NCBI GenBank assembly: GCA_008638375.1
Contig: CM018041.1
Span: forward strand, 4,517,501 to 4,581,500
Source of the DNA: Nyssa sinensis
Lineage: Eukaryota; Streptophyta; Magnoliopsida; Cornales; Nyssaceae
Reading direction: 5' to 3'
Length of the DNA stretch: 64,000 nucleotides
The position numbers and the translations under genes are program-made. The notes beneath the pieces were generated by a model that saw only the letters and a program-made list of their open reading frames with translations, did no database searches and was not told where the DNA came from. Positions 47,850-59,015 of this stretch are shown here, in pieces. The stretch's first letter is position 1; every line of letters starts with the position of its first letter.

Positions 47850-48560
47850 TTTCTCTTTTCTTTTCTTGAACTTTATGATTGGCTTTCACGTGAAGTTTGT
47901 TTTTTTAGCGGAAGTTGCATTATTAATGAGTTATTAATCAATTTAAGTTTTTAAAATTGTATTTTAAATAAGACAAAACAGAGAACAAGAATGTTTTCTT
48001 AGGTTTAATCATGTTCAGGCACTATTTTAATGATAAATAAATAATATATATATATATGTTTTCTCTTTTACTGTCTTTATTATATCTTTTCTGTTTTTTT
48101 TTCACTTTTGATAATTAAAAAGAATAAAAAAAACTTTGAAAATACATTAATTTTCAGTTTTTTTAATAATTTTCTAAAAGAGAGTTGTTTAGGACAAGAT
48201 GGAGTGTGAACTTTTTGTATGTATATATATATATATATAGGATAATTAGTGTAAACTCAAATTTATATGAGATAAAATATTTTAATTATTAAAGAATTTA
48301 AAAAATATAGATAAAGTGGTTAAAATAAAAAAATTTAATTTTTAAATCATGTCACGATTAAAAATATCATGTCTCATGTGAGGTTGAACTTATAATAACA
48401 TTGAATATTACATTTATATCTCTTTTCATATAAGATTGAACTTATTGTATTCCATAAAAGTTCATGTTTCAATCCATATATATTCATACATTTTGTTTTA
48501 TATAAGCTCAAAATTAGAGTAGTAGATGTAAGTTTAAGCATCACTAACAGTGTCCATATT

Positions 48561-48595
<35 letters not shown>

Positions 48596-49409
48596 AAGCA
48601 TTTTGGGTTATTAAATAAGATTGGTTGATACTTGATAGGTATGCTCAATTTAGGTTTAACACGTGACAGGACGTGGGTCATACTTTAATTTGACATCTTA
48701 ACCCACCATTAAAGAGCCTTTCAATTATTGGTGCAGTTATCTAAACACTGGTGACCCCAAAGGGACTGATTGGCTACCGGCAGAATGTGACGTTTCCATC
48801 CGAACTGGTTGGTTTTGGCATAAATCACAGCAGCCAAAGAAGCTCAGTAAGCTACTCCAGATTTATTACAACTCCGTTGGACGAAACTGCGTTTTGCTAC
48901 TAAACGTGCCTCCAAACACAACCGGATTAATATCCGAAACTGATGTGCAAAGATTAAAAGAGTTTGGAAGTGCAATTAACACTATATTTTCCACTAATTT
49001 GGCTGAGAAATGTTTTATAAAAGCAAGTAGCCAAAGAGGAGGAAAGAGTGGCGGTTTTGGTCCTGAAAATGTTCTAGATGGTGACCATTTGTGGACCTAC
49101 TGGGCTCCAAGTAATGAAGATGAGATGAACCATTGGATCGAAATCCGAGCCACTGATGAGCCACTGAGATTTAATGTGGTCAGGATTCAGGAGGCAATCG
49201 GGCTTGGTCAAAGGATCAAGCGGCATGAAATTTACGTGGACGGGAAATGGGTTGCGGGTGGGACCACAGTTGGGTACAAGAAGCTTCACAGGTTGAAAAT
49301 GGGTGAGGTCCATGGCTATAGTGTGAGGATACTAATCAAGGACTCACGAGGATTGCCTTTAGTCTCTTCAATTGGTCTGCATTTTGATCCATTTTGGCAC
49401 CCCAAATGA
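46457..49409 (+). CDS. FUC1: Alpha-L-fucosidase 1 (GH29), one apparent frameshift
   Basis: Apoplastic glycosidase of family GH29 that removes alpha-1,3/1,4-linked fucose from N-glycans or glycoproteins. Exons 46457-46999, 47100-47339 and 48737-49409, all GT-AG and in phase. The chosen ATG gives a signal peptide (MTNLCYSLSLITLLILFKFA). Seen: FLHFGVNTFTDSEWGTG, ILTAKHHDGFCLWPSKYT, GLYLSPWDRH, the nucleophile Asp in IWFDGAKG (exon 2), SDAGPGVRWVG, then WLPAECDVSIRTGWFWH and VLLLNVPPNTTGLIS, followed by a beta-sandwich C-terminal domain ending HFDPFWHPK. Length is close to the Arabidopsis protein. One extra base at about 46801-46806 (ACC-T-GAT) shifts the frame between PSKYT and DHSVIKSSWKNGHG; otherwise intact. 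Confidence 0.9.
47340..48736 (+). other. Intron 2 of the fucosidase gene
   Basis: About 1.4 kb from GTAAGT to GTGCAG. Most of it is a tandem duplication with microsatellites (see the repeat at 47362). Confidence 0.85.
47362..48235. repeat. Tandem duplication of roughly 400-490 bp inside fucosidase intron 2
   Basis: The second copy starts at about 47852. Shared blocks in order: CTTTATGATTGGCTTTCACG, AATAAGACAAAACAGAGAAC, GTTTAATCATGTTCAG, TCTTTTACTGTCTTTATTAT. Each copy ends in variable (AT)n/(TG)n runs (47568-47599, 47793-47840, 48219-48239). The copies differ mainly in repeat length. Confidence 0.88.
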
Positions 49410-49942
49410 GCAGTGATTTCATAAGTGGTAGATTATAGCTCACTTTTCTTCCACTTTTCCTCCTGAAATAATGCACTTGTGATTGAGTTCCCTGTATTTA
49501 TTTATGTACTAAAGTCATAAATGGTAAATGGGGCCTGCCCTCAGTCTGAGAAACTACCTTTTCCTCTCTTCTCTGTTTTCTTTTGTTTTTTTGTTTTTGT
49601 ATTTCATCGCATGTTGCAAAGAAAGTATTGAATGTCTCATAGGCACCATGTTAACGTGAAAAGATAGATATGGTCAATATCAATATCTATAATTGGATAA
49701 TTAATTTAAATAAATTCTAAATTTTTAAAAATTTAGAACTATATACATTATCAAGAACGGAATCAGGAAAAAAAAAATGTTACAAGAAATTTTTGAAAAA
49801 AATTTTAGTCAAAATTTTGAAAGAGAAATGATGGATAAGGATTGGCTTGAGGCAAAATTTTTGGGAATGAGCCAAAATTTTGAATGAAAAATAAGTAAAA
49901 CAATGTGCAAAAATTAGGATGGACCATAATTTTGGAATAGAC
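49410..49942. other. 3' flank of the fucosidase gene
   Basis: Probable 3' UTR (to about 49650), then AT-rich DNA. Nothing else seen. Confidence 0.45.
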
Positions 49943-50190
49943 TGTTAGAGAATATAATAATAAAGTTACACCTTCTCTAAAAGCTTAAGTTTATAGATGA
50001 GTTTGTGATTTGACATGATATCAGAGTAGGCAAAAGGTCATGAGTTCAAAGCTCACCGTTACCCTAAAAATTTGAATTGACATATGTAGGCTTAAATTGG
50101 CCACACGTGAAGGGACGTGTTAGAGAATATAATAATAAAGTTACACCATCTTTAAAAGCTTAAGCTTATAGATGAGTTAGTGATTTGACA
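49943..50190 (+). mobile_element. Complete 248-bp TRIM retrotransposon
   Basis: Two 73-bp LTRs (49943-50015 and 50118-50190) start TGTTAGAGAATATAATAATA and end GATTTGACA. The left LTR is followed at once by TGATATCAGAGTAGG, a primer binding site for initiator tRNA-Met with one change from TGGTATCAGAG. A short purine tract (GAAGGGACG) precedes the right LTR. The 5-bp target duplication TAGAC is perfect (49938-49942 and 50191-50195). The internal region is only 102 bp and non-coding. All signals needed for reverse transcription are kept, so this is a terminal-repeat retrotransposon in miniature. Confidence 0.92.
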
Positions 50191-50195
50191 TAGAC

Positions 50196-53100
50196 TAATT
50201 TAAAAAATACAAAAAATTTACATGCATAAAAAATATTTTTCAAAGTCTGGGTTGGACTCTGCCCTAGCCCACTAATACTACCGCTCTTGTATATTATTAA
50301 TAACAGTTCTATAATATATGATCAATGATATTTGGTCCAAATATTAGTGACCAAATAATGTTCAAACACTTACATGGAGTAAGATTCGGACATTTTAATA
50401 TTACTCATAATAAATAAATACTTATTATATTATATTTATAAAATTGGAATGCTACTATTTTGACTAAAAAATTATAAATACAATTCTTATCTTAATCTTA
50501 ATAACATAAATAATCATATTTTGAATAAAAAAATAATAGATATTTTATTTAAAATAATTAATTTAAAAAATTAAAGAATCTTACAATAATTTTGAAATAA
50601 ATATTCATATTTTTACATATCAAATCTGTTCTACATCACACGTGATCATACTGACTTTTAATAATAAACTGATAAGTGAGTTATGTTTTACTTATAACTC
50701 GCATATAACTCACCACCACTAGAGTAGCATGACCAACTCACTTATCATTTTTATTTTTTTTCTCTACTTTTGAAATGGGGAGAAAAACAAAAAGCAAATA
50801 GTTTTTGCTCACTTTCCTTGTCCTCTTTTCCCTTTCCTTTCCTTTTCCCTTTCTTCTCTTACCAACTTTTTCCTTTCTTTTCTTATCAACTTTTTAATCC
50901 ATGCAGTAAAAGTGATGTTCTAAAGTCATAGGATAGTCCCAAAAAGGCCTAAAAAGTAAATAAAGTTCTCACAAAATTATTTTGGGAAGTGCCCATTCTC
51001 CATCCTCCACTTGACAGTTCCTACTGACCAAAGCCACGTGCATACTTCTAGTTTTTAAAGCTAAATGCTTGTGTCATGCCCTTTTATTTCTCCAAGAGCC
51101 AAAATTCAAACCGGAAGCTCATGGCACCCCATAATCATTTTGTTTATAAAACCATGACATTAAGCATGGCAGTTAGGTAGTTATTGTTTCAGATAAATTA
51201 TAATATTTGAAAGAGTAATGCTATTATTATACGTTCAAGTGTATATGAGATGATATGTTTTAACTAAAAGTGTTAGATTCAATCCAAACTCACGAACCCA
51301 TTCACAAATTTATGAGTTTGGATAACTCATTTGAGAAATGAGTTGGGTTAAAAAAACTTGTCATTTAAAGAGATTGAAAACGGGTTATGAACGGATTGAA
51401 AATAGGCTTACACAGGTTTGAAATGTTCAATGTACTTGTAGATGGAATGCAAACCCTAAACCAGGACCCAAAATCTTGGGCCGAAAATGACAAGACCGTC
51501 CAACACAACCCTCATTGCGAAGATGGGCTGAAAAACTAACAATGAGCTTTCCCGTTGAGGCCCAAACATTTGAGTCTAAATATCTACAAGTAATCAACAT
51601 CTTAACCCACGATCCAAAATTCTATTGCTTATAGCACAATGCACGATACTCTTAATATATATAATTTTATTCATGTGAGCAGAGAAGTTGTTTTTGTGAC
51701 TTCGATAAATAATTTTTAAATCATAATAAAATAATCTTACCTTTATCTCAATTTTTTTTTTCCATGATTTTGGTTAAGAATTGTAGGAAGGAATTTTTTT
51801 TTTTTTTTTTTTGTCCAATGGCTTGATTACACAAAAGCATCAAAGACATAGAAGAGGCCATTCATTGGGTGGATGGTAGGAAATGGAGTACACATCCTCA
51901 TTTTTGTATTGTGGGTCATCATAGACTCTTCACCAACTTTCTAAGATTTAACAATAATATAATCTCTCATTAACACTCACCAAAAATGCTCTTGTTCAAA
52001 GGAAAATCTGTGTAGAGATTGCCCAAAGGTAAAAGAAACCAAGGCTTATGGTGATATATAGGTTAATTGATTTGTTAGCTTGCAGCCAAAGTAATGGGCC
52101 AAAGCTAATATGAAAAACATTAAAAACCCTTAAATTCATGATCTGATCTCATCACTGAGCTAGTATTTATTGGTTTCACGTACATTGTATCCGGACAAAT
52201 GAATGGTTGACAAATTAATAAAATTTGTCAGTTTCATTGAAAATTCTTTTTATTTGTCAAACATTCATATTAGCCCGTGTGCAATGCATTAGAATCAATG
52301 AATAATTTTTCAATATATCTTTGTTATTTCATGTGAAAAAGTTGGGAGTTTAAGCCCTAGGAGGGGCATGTGGGGGTGGAGTAATGCATTGGGTTCTTTT
52401 CCAGACTAGGCTTTTGAATTAAATCAACAACGGAATTACTTCACCCAAATAAGAGATAAATACTTTAAAATTTGAAATTATATTATTATTAATAATAAAT
52501 ATTTATAACATCATATTTATAGAGTAAAAGAAATAATACAATTCTCAAACAAATATTCTTATATTTAGGATATTATGTCGATCCTACATAACTTCTCTTA
52601 TCTTTCCACATCACTGATTTCGAACTTTTTCTTCCTAGACTAAACTTTTTCTCTCGAGTTATTTTACTTACGAGTAATGTTACATATCTCAAATTTTTAT
52701 ATCAATATTTGTATTTCAAATAATATGCAGCAAATCTTTGATAAAAAATTAAATAATTATCTAAAACACCATTACTAATTTAATCACACATTATTTAATA
52801 TATAAATTTTAAGTACAAAAATTTAGAATATTAAACATTATTATTACTGTATCCTCCTCATCAATTTCTCTCTCTCTCTCTCAACTTTCTTGACAATGTT
52901 TCTCTTTCTAGACATATTTCCATTTTCTCTCCACCTGGACTCTCTTTCCTATCTACATTTGTTTGTTTTGTGTTCTATTTCCTCTTTTTGTATTCAACGA
53001 GAAAAGTCTTTCTATTTCACCATTCATAGATCTGTCATGCTTCTCCCACAATACTCAAATGTGACTTGTCTTACTCAGAAAATTTCCCAATTGCGTCTTG

Positions 53101-53680
53101 ACTAGTTTTCCGAAAACTTACGGGACCAAATAAAAAGTTTCGTCTTGATTTTTTATAATATATTAAATATTACATCCCTATCCAGACGGCACCTAGCACC
53201 AATATTTTATGTTTTCCGCTGAGAAAAAGAAAGGTGAAAGGGTGGAGGAATTACTCAAGATCTTGCTTGCCTCAATATTTTACCATGATTCAGTCAACCC
53301 TATGCCGGTCAAACAAAGACACGGAGATGTCAACGGTCGAAATTGTAAGATTCAAATCTTTATATGTTTACATTTAGATACAAATGTCATGTCGATGTAT
53401 ATAAAGCTTTTTGGTGTCTTATTGTGAACTGCTAGGAATTTGATTGTGAAAATTTCAATTTCCCCGATTCAGTCGCTTTCAAGGATTAAGAGTTGACCTC
53501 ACCTCATGAACCTGGCTCCATCACATGAGCTAATGGATTTTTATCAGAGAGTTGAGTTTGTGAGATCATAATGCTATTGGTCGATGCTTGTTGCACACTT
53601 GCACTGCAGGACCAATATATGATTAAAATGGAGAACATGAACATGGTTTCAATCGAGTTCTTGTGCTGTTATATACTTCT

Positions 53681-53715
<35 letters not shown>

Positions 53716-54351
53716 GGCAGGCAAGTTGCAATGATAAAATTGTTTTATTGTGACTCAATGAAAATGAGTTTGAGTTACTACAACAGTCTTTTGGCTTATA
53801 AGATTAAAGCTGCATAAAACTATGTACATCTAATCTTTTTCACACCTGTAGTATTGTGACGGGAGAGAAAAGCAATCTCTCCACTTGCACGACTAAGGCA
53901 GTGTACAATTTAAAAGCTTTCTGTATAACTCAACATGCCCTTCAAAGTAGATGAAGAAGTTGAGAATCCAAAATTGTAGCAAATGGATATAATGTTCAAC
54001 CTAAATAAAAAGTTTATTTAGATTCACAAAATTGGTTCTTTTTCAATGCAATGACAAATATAAATTTCCTTATTGTCCTATTGATACGGAAGGCTGAAGC
54101 TTACATTTTTTATCTCTTTTATTGCTCGTCTTTTATTTGATATTCCATTATCAGATGCAAGGTGAGTTTATCTCCTTTTCTATATCTTTGAGTCATGACC
54201 CTAATCCAAGTTGCTGATTTATGTCTGAAAATCAAAATTTACTCATTTTTCTAATAGTTGATAAGAGGAACAACTTCGGCAACTGGCTATTCTAGAGAAA
54301 TTAAAGGATGCATAGTGAGGTCTGCAAAAGAAAATTATGTTTGTTAAGACA
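50196..54351. other. Spacer between TRIM and copia-type solo LTR
   Basis: AT-rich, with poly-T at 51797-51811 and an (AT)n run at 53685-53712. Short open frames at 52890-53105 and 53209-53427 show no family features. No gene supported. Confidence 0.5.
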
Positions 54352-54356
54352 CATTT

Positions 54357-54743
54357 TGTTGGGTGGTTGTCATGAATTCACCTCAGATTTTTTTATGCCC
54401 GTGTATGACCCGATGCGACTCAAAAAATAAGCAATGTGCTTTGACCCATTTTGTTTGGGCATTTTTGACCCACTTCGTGTCTTATTTTGTAATTTACTTA
54501 TATATATTGTTGTTTTTAGGGTTTTTTCTAGTGGAAAGAGAGTCAACTTTATGTGAGCTATTATTGGGTATAAAATAATTTTTGGGTTTGTAATTGTTTT
54601 GCGCTTATAATCTCTTTAATACATAGTAGATTGATTATCGTTGTCTGTGGACGTAGGCATCTTGCCAAACCACGTAAATCTTGTATCTTTTATGTTTTGT
54701 TTTTGATCGATTTATTGTTTGTTTTTATCGCTTCCGCACTACA
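54357..54743 (+). mobile_element. Solo LTR, copia type (387 bp)
   Basis: Starts TGTTGGGTGGTTGTC, ends CTTCCGCACTACA, and is flanked by the 5-bp duplication CATTT (54352-54356 and 54744-54748). Near its right end GTGGACGTAGGCATCTTGCC and AACCACGTAAATCTTG match the U5 wording common to plant copia LTRs and set the plus orientation. No internal region follows. Confidence 0.82.
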
Positions 54744-55023
54744 CATTTTTTGTTCACTAAACTAGAAATGACTAATGGAGCATCTTGAAAAAAGTAGATT
54801 CTGCAAATTGTATCATAAAACCTCATTGACTCTGATGCTAGCAATGCCAAGATTGGGAGAGGGGGTTACTTCTGAAGAAATAGTTCTGCTATACCTTTAT
54901 TCATTAATTTCTTTATTCAACTTTCAGTATTACAATCATTCCTAGATTTCAATTTCCATCAAAGCAAAGGAAGCTTTGATTACAACCCTTCTGGATAATG
55001 TGACGTCTTATCATTTGCTTCCC

Positions 55024-57117
55024 TTAATTTAAAACACAGAACAATGGTATTGGCATTAAGTGAATGATATCTAGGTACCTATAGGACTTTTCTGCCCCAA
55101 TCCTGTGGGAGGCGCGAATATGAAGGCCCCCATCAATGTGCAGAGTAAGCATGGTCTTGTAATTGACAGCTTTCTGTTCATCACTCAGCTTGAATATGTG
55201 GCTAACTATCAAGACAGCTGAGAAGATCTTCATCTGCCTGTAAGCAAACTCTTTCCCCAGACAAATTCTTGGGCCCGCCTGTATAAGAACAATGGTTTGA
55301 GTTAATTAACAATCTCCTTGAGTTTCACAATCACAAGATTTCAGCTTAAATTCGTTGAAAGAACATGCTCAATGTGGATGATACTCGAATGATCATAATA
55401 TTCTTTGTCACCTGAAAGGCAGTGAGCTTAAAGGGGCTTTCTTGCTGGAAAACACCATCTTCATTGAGCCATCTCTCTGGCCTGAATTCCTCTGCATCAT
55501 CACCCCATATTGATTTCATCCTGCCCATGGCATAAGGTTGGTATGCCACCAAATCTCCTTTCCTCACACAGAATCCATCTGGCAAGGTATCATCCGAAAA
55601 ACAGAATTTGCTATCCTGTAACGGCCCAACGGGAACCAGTTTGAGGGAAGATAAATTATCATAACAAGCATGAACAAGGTGTTATTAATGCCTATGAGTT
55701 TGTATGTATGCATGTATGTATGTGAGCATGTGTTTTATGTATTACCACCGGAACTGCTGGATAGAGTCTGAGTGTCTCAGTCAGAGTTGCATGAAGATAC
55801 TGCATCTTGTTGAGGGCTTCTTCAGTGATGCTGTTTGCAAGCTCATTGAAGCTTGAATTTTCCTTAAGTTTTGTTGCTTCCTTCACTTCCTGTGCGATTT
55901 TTTCCTGTATGAGAGGATGCTTGCACATCATGTAAAAGAACCAGGTAAGAGTGCTGCCAGTTGTGTCCTTTCCAGCAATTATGAAACTGAGTATTATGTC
56001 TTTTAAGTACTTTGGATCCGTCTCATTCAATTCCAAGGAACCTTGATAAAATATCTTCTTTCTTCATCTGCAATTCATGTGCATTCAATACATATGTTAA
56101 TTTTGCTCTACTTCAATCAGAAACTGGTCAAGTAGTTAAAACTTACTGATGAATCATTTTTGGACTTGTGGACTTGACCAGTCTTGCTTCTAATAAGTTT
56201 ATATATGAATCTGTCAATCTGTTTGACGTTATCCCTCAATTTTGCTTCTGATCCTATGTTCAGAATTTTCTTGATCTTCCAGAATATATCGACATAACGG
56301 TACAATGTTATTTCACTTGCTTCATCAAAAGCATTGCAGAATTGGCTGCCTTCTTCATTTGTTCCACACATGCTGTCTAGTTCCACTCCAAGTACAACCT
56401 TGAACACCGAGTCCAACGTTGATTTGATAAACAACTCCTGTTAATTTGACATGTCAGTCTGTTATCAAGCGAAATGGAGTGATTGTACTTGTGATAATTG
56501 AATTGATAGTATCTTACTTGGATTTCTATTGTCTGATTGGAGCTTGCAGATTCAGACACTATCTGGGCAAGTTTTACTGCAATGCTTCTAAATACTACAC
56601 TGCTGAAGTCCCTTAGCATCTTTGTGGAGAATTCATAGCTTGACGTCTTCCTCTGATGTCGCCACTTTTCTCCATCCACTGTGAAGATCCCATCACCCAG
56701 AAGATCTGTCAAGTGACTGTGGTGGTACCATCCCTGCAACATATTCAGGAATTCATAAGAACAAAAACTTATGAGATTCAGACATGTAACTAAACTCTGC
56801 TCGACCTCATCGTGGATTGAGAATAAAAGGTATTTACATCAATTACAAATATCTTGAAATCTCTATTTGAATTGATTCATTTATATCTTCTGAGGTCCAA
56901 CTGCATACATGTTCAAAACCAAATTTAAAGCTTGAAATTTCATATTTATTCTCTTCCCAACATTCTGCTTAGGCATCCGAAATTTAGGTCAAGAAGAGTC
57001 GGAAATTGGTTGAAGTTTTGATGTAAGAGGAGAAAGGGAAGAGAAAAAAGGGAGATTAGAGAAGAGAAGAAGTAGAGACTAGAGAGAGAGAGAAAAGAAA
57101 CCAAGAGGGGAGAGAAG

Positions 57118-57149
<32 letters not shown>

Positions 57150-58021
57150 ACCAGAGAGATATCACAATCTGAATATCAATAATTAAAGTCTACCCATCTC
57201 ATAATATTAAGTGCCTATGAATAGGCAAACCCTAAGTTTATTTCAAGCTTCTCTTCTGTCCCTTCTTCTCTTAATCTTCTTTCTTTTTCTTCTCCTCTCT
57301 CTCCCCTTCTCCTCCTACATCAAGTTTTAATTTGTTGTTGAATTACTCAAATCCCATGTGCAATCTTGAAGTTTCTTGAAATTCGAAACCTTGGTTTGTT
57401 GCTACAGAACTTGAAAGGGGAACTGAAAAGGTAAAATCAAGCACTCAAATTCGAAAACACACACACATGTGTGTGTGTGTGTGTATATATATATATACAC
57501 TCCTGTTTTCTGACAAAAAAATTAGATGTGAAAAGAAAACTTGGAATCTTATTGTGGATTTGGATTGGATTGGCTGTTGCAGATTCCAAGTGTTCCTTTC
57601 TTTTCCTACAAGTTGTTGACAACACAGAATTCTTAGATTTGAAACTTCGAAATTTAACAGCTAACATTTTCAAGTAATATTGATAACTGTTGAAAAAGGA
57701 GTGGTTTCAAAAAGTCTTTACCTTGCCATAGTTTGCAAAGTTTGTTTTGAGGACGTATTCAATATTTGCAGGGTCTGCTGTGTAAACCTCACTCCGGGAA
57801 AGGTTAAGCAATCTGTAAGTTTTGTATTTCTTTGCAAGGTCAGTCATGTAGTCATGCAGCCTGTGGAAGTTGAGCAGCTGATTGAAGATGGTGCCTCCAA
57901 TTGGGTGGTATCTCTTTTTCTTCTCCGGTGATCCTCTGCCAATGAATTTGATTAAATATATTGCCAAAGTTACAGCTAAAGTTGTTACTATGAAGGGGAG
58001 AGGATTTGAGAGCAAATCCAT
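55024..58021 (-). CDS. Cytochrome P450, CYP704C1-like (gene A), one apparent frameshift
   Basis: ER-anchored haem monooxygenase of the CYP86 clan, CYP704 family; characterised CYP704 members omega-hydroxylate long-chain fatty acids for sporopollenin or cutin-type polymers. The substrate here is inferred. Six exons: 57722-58021, 56518-56733, 56147-56437, 55746-56067, 55412-55615, 55024-55278. Seen: N-terminal anchor (PFIVTTLAVTLAIYLI), I-helix AGKDTTGS, K-helix ETLR, PERW, and the haem loop FQAGPRICLG split by the last intron after FQ, with the ligand Cys in exon 6. Exon 4 has one extra base at about 56031-56042 (GGTTC-C-TTGG) between ILSRF and LELNETD; the tandem paralogue at 63092-63427 is clean there. 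The C-terminus runs about 21 residues past the usual end (HIRASHR then IGAEKSYRYL ... FCVLN), as if the normal stop was lost. Length about 528 residues after reading through. Confidence 0.9.
56734..57721 (-). other. Intron 1 of P450 gene A
   Basis: About 990 bp, with a GA repeat (about 57122-57149), a CT-rich patch (57241-57320) and an adjoining (CA)n(TG)n(TA)n stretch (about 57460-57498) that can fold back on itself. Confidence 0.8.
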
Positions 58022-58067
58022 GGAAGCTTTTTCGTGGGTGTGTTTGATAATTGTATCTTGTCAGTGT

Positions 58068-58207
58068 ACTTGAGATGCAGAAGATAGTGGAGAAGGGGGA
58101 AAAAGTGTATATAGAGGAAATGTTATGTATGCTATGGACTTGAGATGCAGAAGCTAGATTTTTTTTTTTTTTTGGGGGGGGGGGGGGTGTTAAGTTTATA
58201 TAGAGGA
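58068..58207 (-). promoter_or_regulatory. Duplicated TATA/leader block upstream of P450 gene A
   Basis: ACTTGAGATGCAGAAG occurs at 58068-58083 and again at 58138-58153. Each copy is followed upstream by a TATA-like box, on the gene's strand CTCTATATACAC (58116-58105) and CTCTATATAAAC (about 58205-58194). The outer copy is interrupted by the T15G14 tract (58159-58187). The inner TATA is about 85 bp from the start codon and is the likelier core promoter. Confidence 0.55.
58159..58187. repeat. Poly-T / poly-G tract (T15 G14)
   Basis: Same design as 8801-8831 and also followed by TGTT. It sits inside the outer copy of the duplicated P450 promoter block. Confidence 0.9.
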
Positions 58208-58624
58208 TACATATAGCTCTGTATTCCCTACTTCAGGCCTCAATGTATGAGAACATGTCAATCAGTATGGCACTTGAAAGTTCTTATCAAAATGTGAGAA
58301 AAAAATGTATGGCATTTGACAATTCATGATGAATGAAAAGCATGGCATTTTGAAAATATAGACTTTCATTTTTTGGGAATTTTGAAAATATAATTTGTTT
58401 GGTTGATTTCCTATTTGTCTAAATTTGGTAGTGATATTTGACAAAATTTTGTCTGGTTTTAGTGGTGTTGATTAATACGGCATTAACTGTAAAGTTTTAA
58501 TCATCTGGAGGTCTTCTTTCGGCACTTGCCATTGAAGGCTTGACATGAAGAGTTTGTTTGCAGAGATATGTTAGGCTTTGGGTAAAATATGCAAGTGCCC
58601 GTTTCTGCCTTTGACACCTCTACA

Positions 58625-59015
58625 AGCGTCTTCAACTCATCTTCAAATCTTTAAATTTAAAGATGAGATGGAAGAAAAATCAACTCTAACCCATCTTAAA
58701 TTTGAAGATTAGTTTTCATTTTTAATCTTCAAATTAGAAGAGTGAAAAAAGATTCGAAAATGGTCTTCAAATCACTATTCATACTAAAATGAAGATAAAT
58801 TTGAAAATGATGTGTTAAAAATGTCAAAATCTAAAGCTGAGTATATGATTTCTTATTTGTTTAAAGAAAATATTAGAAATTTGAAAAATGAAATGTGAAT
58901 TTGAAGATTAAATGGTTGGAGTAAAAATGTAAAAAAATAGAACTTATCATCTTCAAATTTGAAAAAAAAAAAAATTAAATAAAAATGAATTTGAAGATAA
59001 TGAGTTGAAGATGCT
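58625..59015. mobile_element. MITE-like inverted-repeat element
   Basis: Left AGCGTCTTCAACTCATCTTC and, reverse-complemented, right AGCATCTTCAACTCATTATC are inverted ends with small differences. Subterminal AATTTGAAGAT motifs recur in both orientations. Non-coding; target duplication not resolved. Confidence 0.6.
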
